In this document: piece after piece, positions 15,416-22,675 of the stretch
How the letters are laid out: each line of letters starts with the position of its first letter
Numbering within the stretch: the first letter of the stretch is position 1
NCBI GenBank assembly: GCA_947475995.1
Contig: CANJNI010000037.1
Span: 1-43,124, forward strand
DNA length: 43,124 bases
Direction of reading: 5' to 3'
Source of the DNA: Beijerinckiaceae bacterium
GTDB lineage: Bacteria; Pseudomonadota; Alphaproteobacteria; Rhizobiales; Beijerinckiaceae
Program-made: the position numbers and the translations under genes
Notes under the pieces: generated by a model
Told to the model about the DNA's origin: nothing
Databases searched by the model: none
Seen by the model: only the letters and a program-made list of their open reading frames with translations

Positions 15416-16960
15416 ATGCACGACATCAAGTGGATTCGCGACAACGCCGAAGCGCTCAAAGAGGCGCTGCGCTCGCGCAACTGGGAAGGCATCAAGGTCG
15501 AGGAGACGGTCGCGCGCATTTTCGATCTTGATGACGAGCGCCGCAATTGCATCGCGATGGCCCAGAAGGGGCAGGAAGAGCGCAACAGCCTGTCCAAGCA
15601 GATCGGCGCGGCGATGAAATCCGATCCGGCTCTGGCGGAAGCCCTCAAGGCGCGCGTGGCGCAACTGAAGGACGATTTGCAGGGCGCGGAAATGGCCGAA
15701 AAGCAGGCTGTGGCGGCGCTCGAAAAGGAATTGCTCGAACTGCCGAACGTGCCACTCGCCGAAGTGCCGAAAGGCGCGGACGAGCATGACAATATCGAGC
15801 AGCGCGTCGTCGGCGCGAAGCCGTCATTTCCGGAAGGCTTCAAGCCGCTCGAACATTTCGAGATCGGCGAGAAGCTCGGGATGATGGATTTCGAAGCGGC
15901 GGCCCGCATGTCAGGCGCGCGCTTCGTGGTGCTGAAAGGCCAGTTGGCGCGGCTGGAGCGCGCTCTCGGCCAGTTCATGCTCGACCTGCATACGGGTAAG
16001 GAACACAAGGGCGTTGAGGCGTTTGACTCTAAAAAGCTGGACGACGCTGGCAACCCAACCCTTATTCTACCGAAAGATGTTGGTGGTTACACGGAAGTGA
16101 ATCCGCCGATCCTCGTGAAGGATGAGGCGATGTATGGCACCGCGCAGTTGCCGAAGTTCGCGGATGACCAATTCGGCGCTGCTACTATTGGAACGCTCGC
16201 AAAGGAAATTGTTGGCACACCGGCAGTGTCCAATGCGTTTTATGATCGCATGAAAGCGCATTTTGCGACGCCAAATGAAATGGATTCGGTTGAATATCGG
16301 GAGGCGGTGCTGGAAACAGCCGAGCAAGCTCAACAAGCTGCTTTTAAAAGCCAGAACAAATTCTGGCTCATCCCCACCGCTGAAGTCCCGCTCACAAATC
16401 TCGTGCGCGAACAAATCCTCGACGAGAAAAACCTGCCGATGCGCATGACGGCGCTGACTCCGTGTTTCCGCGCCGAGGCGGGCTCCGCAGGCCGCGACAC
16501 ACGCGGCATGATCCGCCAGCACCAGTTCTCGAAAGTCGAACTCGTCTCCATCACCACGCCGGAAAAATCGCTCGAAGAACACGAGCGCATGACGGGCGCT
16601 GCCGAAGAAGTGCTGAAGCGTCTCGGGCTGCATTACCGCGTCGTCACTCTGTGCACCGGCGACATGGGCTTTGCGTCGCAGAAGACTTACGACATCGAGG
16701 TCTGGCTGCCGGGGCAGGACCGTTTCCGCGAAATCTCGTCCTGCTCGGTCTGCGGCGAGTTTCAGGCGCGCCGGATGCAGGCGCGTTATCGCCCCGCGGA
16801 TTCAAAAGGCACGCGCTTCGTCCACACGCTCAACGGCTCGGGCGTTGCGGTCGGCCGCGCGCTCGTGGCGGTGCTGGAAAACTACCAGAACCCGGACGGC
16901 AGCGTGACGGTGCCGGAAGCCCTGCGCGGCTACATGGGCGGCCTCAGCAAGATCGGCTGA
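15416..16960 (+). CDS. serS: Seryl-tRNA synthetase with two internal insertions
   Basis: This 514-residue class II synthetase charges tRNA-Ser and tRNA-Sec. It has the N-terminal tRNA-binding coiled coil (about 30-105), motif 1 (GYTEVNPP), the TAEVPLTNL serine site, motif 2 ([20 protein letters not shown]) and motif 3 ([18 protein letters not shown]), all apparently intact. The family is usually about 420-430 residues long. The excess lies in two insertions: about residues 195-223 just before motif 1, and about 254-314 between LPKFADDQF and FWLIPTAEV. The DNA there (about 16000-16360) looks less GC-rich, with codons unlike the rest of the gene. The start ATG at 15416 gives the standard [10 protein letters not shown] beginning. 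Confidence 0.95.
   Translation: MHDIKWIRDNAEALKEALRSRNWEGIKVEETVARIFDLDDERRNCIAMAQKGQEERNSLSKQIGAAMKSDPALAEALKARVAQLKDDLQGAEMAEKQAVAALEKELLELPNVPLAEVPKGADEHDNIEQRVVGAKPSFPEGFKPLEHFEIGEKLGMMDFEAAARMSGARFVVLKGQLARLERALGQFMLDLHTGKEHKGVEAFDSKKLDDAGNPTLILPKDVGGYTEVNPPILVKDEAMYGTAQLPKFADDQFGAATIGTLAKEIVGTPAVSNAFYDRMKAHFATPNEMDSVEYREAVLETAEQAQQAAFKSQNKFWLIPTAEVPLTNLVREQILDEKNLPMRMTALTPCFRAEAGSAGRDTRGMIRQHQFSKVELVSITTPEKSLEEHERMTGAAEEVLKRLGLHYRVVTLCTGDMGFASQKTYDIEVWLPGQDRFREISSCSVCGEFQARRMQARYRPADSKGTRFVHTLNGSGVAVGRALVAVLENYQNPDGSVTVPEALRGYMGGLSKIG
16340..16368 (+). repeat. Overlapping palindromes at the edge of the serS insertion
   Basis: GCTTTTAAAAGC (16340-16351) is a perfect 12-base palindrome. 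It overlaps AGCCAGAA-CAAA-TTCTGGCT (16349-16368), a perfect 8-bp inverted repeat. Both sit inside the serS coding frame, exactly where the inserted segment returns to the conserved FWLIPTAEV sequence. This suggests an inserted element or a recombination scar. Confidence 0.55.
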
Positions 16961-17037
16961 TTGCGGCGCTGATTGTCATCGACATTGCGCCCTGCAAGGC
17001 GCAGGCTGCCTGTCTCATCACAGGAGGAGGCGGAGTC

Positions 17038-17175
17038 ATGGCCAAAGGGCAGTTGAAGGGCAACAAGGAAACCAAGAAGCCGAAGGCCGACAAGGCCCAG
17101 AAGACCAGCGTCTCCGACTACAAGCAGTCGCAGATCAAGACGACGCCGGGGCAGAACCCGTTCGGCAAGAAATAG
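17038..17175 (+). CDS. Small basic conserved protein, function unknown
   Basis: A 45-residue protein begins MAKGQLKGNKETKKPKADKA and ends PGQNPFGKK. It is very rich in Lys, with no hydrophobic segment, and therefore looks disordered and possibly nucleic-acid binding. An unusually strong Shine-Dalgarno sequence (AGGAGGAGG) lies seven bases before the ATG, which supports real translation. Similar MAKGQ...K-rich proteins ending in PFGKK are annotated as hypothetical in many Rhizobiales; that is from memory, not a search. It follows serS by 77 bases and precedes the first copy of the palindromic repeat. No function is known to me. Confidence 0.75.
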   Translation: MAKGQLKGNKETKKPKADKAQKTSVSDYKQSQIKTTPGQNPFGKK

Positions 17176-17188
17176 GGGCGGGGCGCGG

Positions 17189-17335
17189 CCCCTCCCTGGC
17201 CCTCCCCGACAAGCGGGGAGGGGATGGTTTGAGCTTGCCATTTCGGCGTTTTTATTCCGAAAATTTCACTCCAACTTTATTTCAACACGCAGCTGTTTCC
17301 CTCCCCGCTTGTCGGGGAGGGATTAAGGGAGGGGC
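17189..17335. repeat. Composite palindromic repeat, copy A (upstream of DUF559 gene)
   Basis: An outer arm (17189-17224: CCCCTCCCT..., CCTCCCCGACAAGCGGGGAG) is repeated in inverted orientation at 17298-17335 (CCTCCCCGCTTGTCGGGGAG, then AAGGGAGGGGC). The two arms flank a spacer of about 73 bases that is AT-richer. Each arm is itself a hairpin (CTCCCC/GGGGAG). The element ends just before the DUF559 start codon. A second copy lies right after the gene. Confidence 0.8.
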
Positions 17336-17341
17336 AATTTC

Positions 17342-17707
17342 ATGCCGCGCAACCTCACACCCCTCGCGCGCAAACTCCGCAAGAACCAGACGCCCGCCGA
17401 ACAGAAACTCTGGCAGGCGCTTCGCCGAAAAAGCATGAGCGGCCACCGTTTTCGCAGACAGGTTCCGCTGCTCGGCTACATCGTGGACTTTGCGTGTTTT
17501 GATATGCGGCTGATCATCGAAGTCGACGGCGCCACGCATTCAACGGATGAAGAAGTTGCGTATGATCGAAGGCGCGATGCGGCGTTGATGGCTGCAGGCA
17601 ATACGATTTTGCGATTCGGCAATGGAGAGATTTACGAGAATTTTGATGGCGTGCTGGAGACGATCTGGCGGAAGCTGGAGGAGTTGCGTTTGAGGGCCCC
17701 TCCCTAG
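17342..17707 (+). CDS. DUF559-domain putative endonuclease
   Basis: This 121-residue protein belongs to the DUF559 family, related to very-short-patch-repair (Vsr-like) and PD-(D/E)XK nucleases. Key positions are TPAEQKLWQALR (helix 1), FRRQVPLLGYIVDFAC with Asp49, LIIEVDGATH with the Glu60-Val-Asp metal site, YDRRRDAALMAAG and ILRFGNGEI. Length and order are typical. The predicted activity is DNA nicking or cleavage, but no biochemical role is established for most members. The gene is bracketed by two direct copies of a complex palindromic repeat and sits between serS and surE as a self-contained cassette, suggesting that gene and repeats move or are maintained together. The start codon lies six bases after the first repeat. 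Confidence 0.85.
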   Translation: MPRNLTPLARKLRKNQTPAEQKLWQALRRKSMSGHRFRRQVPLLGYIVDFACFDMRLIIEVDGATHSTDEEVAYDRRRDAALMAAGNTILRFGNGEIYENFDGVLETIWRKLEELRLRAPP

Positions 17708-17878
17708 CCCTCCCGGCGATCTGCGATCGCCCGACAAGCGGGGAGGGGACAGTTCGAGCTCGTGTGATCTGCGTTTTTACAAATTTGGAAATTTCCGGGA
17801 AACGCACTTTCACCACGCAACTGTTCCCTCCCCGCGAAGTCGGGCGATCGTAGATCGCCGGGAGGGTTAGGGAGGGGC
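17696..17878. repeat. Composite palindromic repeat, copy B (downstream of DUF559 gene)
   Basis: This is a second copy of the same element in direct orientation. The arms are 17696-17749 and 17824-17878, and the spacer is 74 bases and related in sequence to that of copy A (both contain GTTTGAGCT/GTTCGAGCT, GCGTTTTTA and CACGCA-CTGTT). Both arms carry an extra internal hairpin (GGCGATC-TGC-GATCGCC in the left arm, GGCGATC-GTA-GATCGCC in the right) that copy A lacks. The left arm overlaps the last codons of the DUF559 gene. Confidence 0.8.
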
Positions 17879-17957
17879 AACCTCCCGGCCGACTCGCCCG
17901 AATCGCCCCGCTTCTCTACTTTCCCCGCACGCCACAGCCGAAAGCACCCCGACCCCG

Positions 17958-18716
17958 ATGCGCATTCTCATCACGAACGACGACGGCATCCATGCCGAGG
18001 GGCTGGCGGTGCTGGAGCGCATTGCGGCTGCGCTGTCGGATGATGTGACCATTGTGGCGCCGGAATATGACCAGTCGGGCGTGGCGCATTCGCTGTCGCT
18101 GAACGATCCGCTGCGGCTGCGCGAAATTGGCCCGAAACGGTTCGCCGTGAAGGGCACGCCGACCGATTGCGTCATCATGGCCGTCAACAAGGTCATGGCG
18201 CAGAAGCCGGACCTGATCCTGTCGGGCGTCAACCGCGGGCATAATCTCGCCGAAGACGTCACTTATTCGGGCACCATCGCGGCCGCCATGGAAGGCACGC
18301 TGCTGGGCATTCCGTCCATCGCGCTGTCGCAGGGCTATCCGCCGGGCGGACGTGAAATGACGATGTGGGACTGCGCGGAGGCGCATGGACCGGGCCTCGT
18401 TCGCAAAATTCTCGCGGAGGGCATTCCGGAGGGCATTCTGGTCAACGTGAATTTTCCCGCAGTGCCGCCCGATCAGGTGAAAGGCGTGGCGGTTTCCGTG
18501 CAGGGACGGCGCGATCAGGCTGTGCTCAAGATCGAGGAGCGCCACGACGGCCGGCACATTCCTTATTACTGGATCGGCTTTTCGCGCGGCAAGAAACCGC
18601 CCGCGCCCGGCACCGATTTGGCCGCAATGCTGGAGCACAAGATTTCGGTGACGCCGCTGCGGCTCGATCTCACGGATGAACCGACCGTGACCCGCTACGC
18701 AAGGGCGCTCGGCTGA
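17958..18716 (+). CDS. surE: 5'/3'-nucleotidase SurE
   Basis: This 252-residue SurE-family metal-dependent phosphatase acts on nucleoside monophosphates and helps stationary-phase survival. The metal site is in MRILITNDDGIHAEGL (adjacent Asp residues), with Ser near PEYDQSGVAHSLS and the conserved GTPTDCV and SGVNRGHNLAEDVTYSGTI segments. The length is normal. It starts 79 bases after the palindromic repeat and is followed two bases later by pcm, the widespread surE–pcm pairing for repair and stress survival. Confidence 0.95.
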   Translation: MRILITNDDGIHAEGLAVLERIAAALSDDVTIVAPEYDQSGVAHSLSLNDPLRLREIGPKRFAVKGTPTDCVIMAVNKVMAQKPDLILSGVNRGHNLAEDVTYSGTIAAAMEGTLLGIPSIALSQGYPPGGREMTMWDCAEAHGPGLVRKILAEGIPEGILVNVNFPAVPPDQVKGVAVSVQGRRDQAVLKIEERHDGRHIPYYWIGFSRGKKPPAPGTDLAAMLEHKISVTPLRLDLTDEPTVTRYARALG

Positions 18717-18718
18717 CG

Positions 18719-19471
18719 ATGGGCAAAAGCGCGAGCCTCGCGGCGCTGCCGCTGTTCAGCCTGTTCAGGACGGAACCGGCGGCTGCGGTCGCCAGATCGG
18801 CGCTGATGACGGACGAGACTCCCGCTGTGCAAGCCGAAGCCGCGCAGGCCAAGATGGAATTCGTGCTTCGTCTGCGGGCGCGTGGCATTTCGGATGTGAA
18901 CGTGCTGCGCGCGCTCGAAATCATTCCGCGCGAATCCTTCGCGCCGCATCGCTATCGCGATCTGGCGCTGCGTGACGTGGCGCTGCCGATCGCCTGCGGG
19001 CAGATGATGCAGGAGCCGCTGCTGGTCGCCCGGATGATCGAGGCGCTGCGGGTGGAGCAGGGCCAGAAGGTTCTCGAAATCGGCGCGGGCTCTGGCTATG
19101 CGAGCGCCGTCCTGGCGCGTCTCACGCAGGGTGTGACGTCCGTGGAGCGTTTCCAGAGTCTGGTGACGGCTGCGCGCACCCGGCTCGACGCGCTGGGCAT
19201 TGCAAATGTGACCGTGATCCATGCGGACGGGCTGGCCCTGCCGCCCGACATGGGTCCGTTCGACCGCATTCTGGTTCATGGACGGCTCGATACATTGCCT
19301 GATTCTCTCATTTGCCTGCTGGCCGAAGAGGGGTGCGTGGTGGCCGGGCTGATGAGCGAAGGCGCGCCCCGCATCGTGCGCTGGCGGCACGCACCGGACG
19401 GATTGATGCAGGATTCCATCTGCGAAGGCAGGCTCCAGCGTCTCATTCCGGGTCTGGCGGCAGTCCTTTAG
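18719..19471 (+). CDS. pcm: Protein-L-isoaspartate O-methyltransferase
   Basis: This 250-residue SAM-dependent methyltransferase repairs isoaspartyl residues in damaged proteins. The SAM-binding motif I is VLEIGAGSGYASAVLARL, preceded by the family signature QMMQEPLLVARMIEAL (usually PxxVAxMxxxL) and followed by VIHADGLALPPDMGPFDRIL. The front 28 residues exceed the usual length, so an internal ATG at 18806 (MTDETPAVQAEA) may be the true start. The first ATG at 18719 is kept because it lies two bases after the surE stop, fitting coupled translation. The family's TxxG region GQMMQEP lacks the usual Ser, typical of the alphaproteobacterial variant. Confidence 0.9.
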   Translation: MGKSASLAALPLFSLFRTEPAAAVARSALMTDETPAVQAEAAQAKMEFVLRLRARGISDVNVLRALEIIPRESFAPHRYRDLALRDVALPIACGQMMQEPLLVARMIEALRVEQGQKVLEIGAGSGYASAVLARLTQGVTSVERFQSLVTAARTRLDALGIANVTVIHADGLALPPDMGPFDRILVHGRLDTLPDSLICLLAEEGCVVAGLMSEGAPRIVRWRHAPDGLMQDSICEGRLQRLIPGLAAVL

Positions 19472-19598
19472 GGCGGATCAGGACGCATTGCGCGAAATTC
19501 CTGAAACGGAAGCTGACAATTTGTTCATCATAAACCGCGTCTTAACCTTGAAGGCGTTTTATTGGCCCGTGGAACAAGCGTGAAGTGCGGGTCGAGTC

Positions 19599-21131
19599 AT
19601 GAGTTTCAAGCTCCGTGTAATGAATGTGCGTCAGTTGACGCGAATTGCTCTTCTCGGAGCGACGGCCGGTTTCCTTGCCGGTTGCTCAAGCGAGGTCACC
19701 CGGTTCGCCGAAGGGCCTTCAGGGGTTGATCCAACGCCCACGGGCACAGCGCTGATTCCGTCCGCACCGGTCGGGCAGGATACTTTCCAGTCCGCGCCGT
19801 CGCGGCCGCTGATCCCGTCCTCGCCGATCCGCAGCTCTGGCATCCAGAGTTCGCCGCTCCCGGCGCCCAATCCTTCCTATGCGGTTCGTTCCACGCCGAA
19901 CCCATCGCTGCCGACCTCCGCGCCGGTCGCCAAGACGACGACCCGCGTCGGCGAGGCTACCAGCACGATCCAGAATCGCGCCGGCGCGACAGCCGGAAAC
20001 TGGTCCGCCATCGGCGGAACGCCGGTCGTGGTCGCCAAGGGCGAGTCGCTCGCCACATTGTCCGATCGCTACGGCGTGCCGCAGGATGTGCTGCTGAAGA
20101 CTAACGGTCTCACGACCTCGCAGGTTCAGCCCGGAACCCGCATGGTGATCCCGGTTTACAGCACGGCGGGCGCCGCCACCGCCTCTCCGGTGCGCCAGAC
20201 CATCGCGAAGGTCGAGACTCCGAAAGTGGTCGAGCCTGTCCGTCATGTCGCGAAGGTCGAGCCGAAGGTCGAAGCCGCCAAGACGGCGAAGGAATCCCTG
20301 CGCTTCACGCGCGGCGCGGAATCCGCTGCCGCGAAAACTGAAGTGAAGAAAGAGGTCGCGAAGGTCGAAGCCAAAAAGCCGGCTGTCGAACCCGCGAAGA
20401 TCCCGGCCGCCAAGGCCGCTCTCGGCAAGCCCGATGCGAAGAAGGAAGTCGCAAAGGTCGAGGCCAGGAAAGCCGAGCCCAAGGCCGAGGTGAAGAAGGT
20501 CGACGTCAAGGCCGAACAGGCCGCGAAGGACAAGCTCGCGCAGGAAAAGCTCGCCAAGGAAAAGGCCGCGAAGGACGCCAAGATCGCCGCCGACAAGGTC
20601 GCGAAGGAAAAGGCCGACAAGCTGAAGACCGCCAAGGTCGAGGCTGCTCCGGTCGAGACCAAAAAGCCCGTCAAAACCGATCCGACCCCGACCGCCACCC
20701 TGCCGAAAGAGCAGGCCAAGGAAGTCGCGAAAGAGAAGGAAGAAGTTGCTTCCGCCTCCGATACGCCCGAGTTCCGCTGGCCCGCGCGCGGCCGTGTGAT
20801 CCAGGGCTTCAAGGCCGGGTCGAACGACGGCATCAACATCTCCGTGCCGGAAGGCACTTCGGTGAAGGCTGCAGAATCGGGCGTCGTCGCCTATGCGGGC
20901 AGCGAACTGAAGGGCTACGGCAACCTCGTGCTCATCCGGCATCCGAACGGCTTCGTGTCGGCCTACGCTCACAACGGCGAAATCGAAGTGAAGCGCGGCG
21001 ACACCGTGAAGCGCGGCCAGACGATCGCCAAGTCCGGCCAGTCGGGCAATGTGTCGGCGCCGCAGTTGCACTTCGAACTGCGCAAGGGTTCGACGCCTGT
21101 CGATCCGACCGGCTACCTCGCGGGTCTCTGA
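19599..21131 (+). CDS. NlpD-like LysM/M23 lipoprotein, probably catalytically inactive
   Basis: This 510-residue outer-membrane lipoprotein candidate has the lipobox LLGATAGFLAGC near residue 30. A Ser/Pro-rich linker leads to a LysM domain (about 144-188, VVAKGESLATLSDRYGVP). A long Lys/Ala/Glu-rich stretch (about 205-385) looks like a helical spacer, and a C-terminal M23 domain (about 398-507) ends QLHFELRKGSTPVDPTGYL. The first zinc-ligand motif HxGxD is replaced by NDGINI, as in NlpD and EnvC. It is therefore likely an activator of cell-wall amidases during division rather than a peptidase. It follows pcm, the same order as surE–pcm–nlpD in proteobacteria. A strong terminator follows the gene. 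Confidence 0.9.
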   Translation: MSFKLRVMNVRQLTRIALLGATAGFLAGCSSEVTRFAEGPSGVDPTPTGTALIPSAPVGQDTFQSAPSRPLIPSSPIRSSGIQSSPLPAPNPSYAVRSTPNPSLPTSAPVAKTTTRVGEATSTIQNRAGATAGNWSAIGGTPVVVAKGESLATLSDRYGVPQDVLLKTNGLTTSQVQPGTRMVIPVYSTAGAATASPVRQTIAKVETPKVVEPVRHVAKVEPKVEAAKTAKESLRFTRGAESAAAKTEVKKEVAKVEAKKPAVEPAKIPAAKAALGKPDAKKEVAKVEARKAEPKAEVKKVDVKAEQAAKDKLAQEKLAKEKAAKDAKIAADKVAKEKADKLKTAKVEAAPVETKKPVKTDPTPTATLPKEQAKEVAKEKEEVASASDTPEFRWPARGRVIQGFKAGSNDGINISVPEGTSVKAAESGVVAYAGSELKGYGNLVLIRHPNGFVSAYAHNGEIEVKRGDTVKRGQTIAKSGQSGNVSAPQLHFELRKGSTPVDPTGYLAGL

Positions 21132-21187
21132 CGGCGGGCCAAATCAAAGAGTTTCGGCTTCCGCGAGACACGAAAGCCGAATGCACA

Positions 21188-21224
21188 GGGCGGCGGGTCC
21201 AAAGACAGGCCCGCCGCCCTTTTT
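21188..21224 (+). terminator. Rho-independent terminator after the nlpD-like gene
   Basis: GGGCGGCGGG (21188-21197) pairs perfectly with CCCGCCGCCC (21210-21219) around a 12-base loop and is followed by TTTTT. It ends the block that runs from argS through the nlpD-like gene and abuts the stop of the convergent acetyltransferase. Confidence 0.9.
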
Positions 21225-21777
21225 ATTTTGTAATGAGACGCGCCGGATTGCCGGCGACTGTCGCGCCTGCAGGCACATCGCGCGTCACTACGCTGCCCGC
21301 GCCGATAATGGCGTCGTCGCCGATCGTGACGCCCGGCAAGATGATCGCGCCGCCGCCGATCCAGACGTTTCGTCCGATGCTGACCGTCTTGCCGCATTCG
21401 AGACCAGCGCGCCGCGCCTCCGCTTCGCGCGGGTGATCGGCGGTGAGGATCTGCACGTTGGGGCCGATCTGCGTTCCGTCTCCAATAGTGACGCGCGCCA
21501 CATCGAGCACCACGCAATTGAAATTCAGAAAGACGCCGGTCCCAAGGGCGATGTTGTAGCCATAGTCGCAATGGAACGGCGCGCGCACCATCACGTCATT
21601 GCCCGCTGAGCCGAGCAATTCGTGCAGCAGGGCGAGGCCATTGTCGAAAATTTCCGCGCCGCCCGCATTGTAACGTCGCATCCATTCGGCCGCGCGGCGG
21701 CGGTCCGCCAGAAGCTCAGGATCGGAGGCGAGATAAAATTCGCCTGCGAGCATCTTTTGCTTTTCGGTGCGGCTCAC
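21223..21777 (-). CDS. Sugar O-acetyltransferase (LacA/NodL/Maa family)
   Basis: This protein of about 184 residues is built of left-handed beta-helix hexapeptide repeats. The N-terminal [20 protein letters not shown] is the Maa/NodL-type cap, and the hexapeptide region includes [36 protein letters not shown] and [20 protein letters not shown] turns. The HP of DHPRE belongs to the acetyl-CoA/active-site His motif. It transfers acetyl groups to sugars or amino sugars in the cytoplasm. The GTG at 21777 overlaps the stop of the small secreted protein by four bases, so the genes are coupled. A TTG at 21783 is an alternative start. The acceptor is unknown. Confidence 0.88.
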   Translation of the reverse strand: MSRTEKQKMLAGEFYLASDPELLADRRRAAEWMRRYNAGGAEIFDNGLALLHELLGSAGNDVMVRAPFHCDYGYNIALGTGVFLNFNCVVLDVARVTIGDGTQIGPNVQILTADHPREAEARRAGLECGKTVSIGRNVWIGGGAIILPGVTIGDDAIIGAGSVVTRDVPAGATVAGNPARLITK

Positions 21778-22049
21778 CAACAATCGCCCGGCGCTTCGGT
21801 CTGCGATTTCAACCGTGCCTCGTCCTCATCCTTCGCGAAGACGTGGAACGGCTTTTCCTCGCTGGTGATGTCGAAGGCGCAGGCCATTTCGAAATCGTAC
21901 TGGCCGGGCTTTCCGTCGACAGGCGTCTTCGCCTTGATGTCGCAGGTGGCGCACTTGCCTTCGAGCGCTCGCGTCAGCGAGGGCGCACAGAATGCGATCA
22001 AGCCGAGGGCCATAATCATCAAGGCGATGCGCGGAGCAGACATTGGCAT
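21774..22049 (-). CDS. Small secreted cysteine-containing protein, unknown
   Basis: This 91-residue protein has a signal peptide ([20 protein letters not shown] to about residue 28, PSLTRA). The mature part begins [20 protein letters not shown] and ends with a final Cys-Trp pair. A CxxC pair and two further Cys residues (MACAF and GDCW) suggest disulfides or metal binding in the periplasm. The ATG at 22049 is chosen because GGAAG lies seven bases upstream; an internal ATG at 22043 is possible. It sits between a LysE-type exporter and an acetyltransferase, with a four-base overlap to the latter. I do not recognise the family. Confidence 0.7.
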   Translation of the reverse strand: MPMSAPRIALMIMALGLIAFCAPSLTRALEGKCATCDIKAKTPVDGKPGQYDFEMACAFDITSEEKPFHVFAKDEDEARLKSQTEAPGDCW

Positions 22050-22060
22050 GATAACTTCCG

Positions 22061-22675
22061 CTAGAGGCGCGACAGGCCGAGTTGCGCGCCGGACGCCATG
22101 AAGACAGCGCCGGTGAAACGGTCGATCCGCGACAGCACATTCGGCTTGCGCAGCATATCGGCCAGCGGCCGCGTGGCCAAGACAAGCGCCGCGAACCAGA
22201 TCAGCGTCAGCCCGATGTGGACTGAAGCGAGGATCGGCGTCCATATCAGGACCTCGCCGCCGGCGGGCACGAATTGCGGCAGGAAGGAAACGTAGAAGAC
22301 GCAGATCTTCGGATTAAGCAGATTTTGCAGCAGGCCGCTGCGGAAAGCCTGCGTCTGCGCAAGGGCGGGCGTCTCGTCGAGATGCTTGCGGGGCTTCACC
22401 ATCAACCGCAGCCCGAACCAGACGAGATAGATCGCGCCCGCCCATTGCAGAATGCGAAACGCCGCCTCGGAAGCCGCCATGAGCGCGCCGAGACCGACCG
22501 CGACAGCAACGCCCCAGACGCTCAGCCCTGTTACGATGCCCAGCGAGGCCCGCGCGGCCTGTTTCGCGCCATCCACGATGGCCGTGCGGAGGACGAGGCC
22601 GGAATCAGGTCCGGGCGTTATTGTCAGCACGGTCGCGGCGATGATGTAGGCGACGAGCGCCTGTGCGACGCTCAT
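22061..22675 (-). CDS. LysE-family translocator
   Basis: This 204-residue inner-membrane protein with six predicted helices belongs to the LysE/RhtB amino-acid exporter family. The signature TVLTITPGPDSGLVL lies at residues 15-30, followed by RASLGIVTGLSVWGVAVAVG and a YLVWFGLRLM helix, all typical of RhtB-type proteins. The ATG at 22675 overlaps the upstream gene's stop by four bases (ATGA), so it was chosen over a longer upstream start. Substrates in the family are amino acids such as homoserine, lysine or leucine; the one here is unknown. Confidence 0.88.
   Translation of the reverse strand: MSVAQALVAYIIAATVLTITPGPDSGLVLRTAIVDGAKQAARASLGIVTGLSVWGVAVAVGLGALMAASEAAFRILQWAGAIYLVWFGLRLMVKPRKHLDETPALAQTQAFRSGLLQNLLNPKICVFYVSFLPQFVPAGGEVLIWTPILASVHIGLTLIWFAALVLATRPLADMLRKPNVLSRIDRFTGAVFMASGAQLGLSRL

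Noticed and set aside
20200..20760. Repeated AAG/GTC/GCC pattern resembling a tandem repeat array
   Set aside because: It encodes the Lys/Ala-rich spacer of the NlpD-like protein and has no regular spacers or identical repeats, so it is not a CRISPR array.
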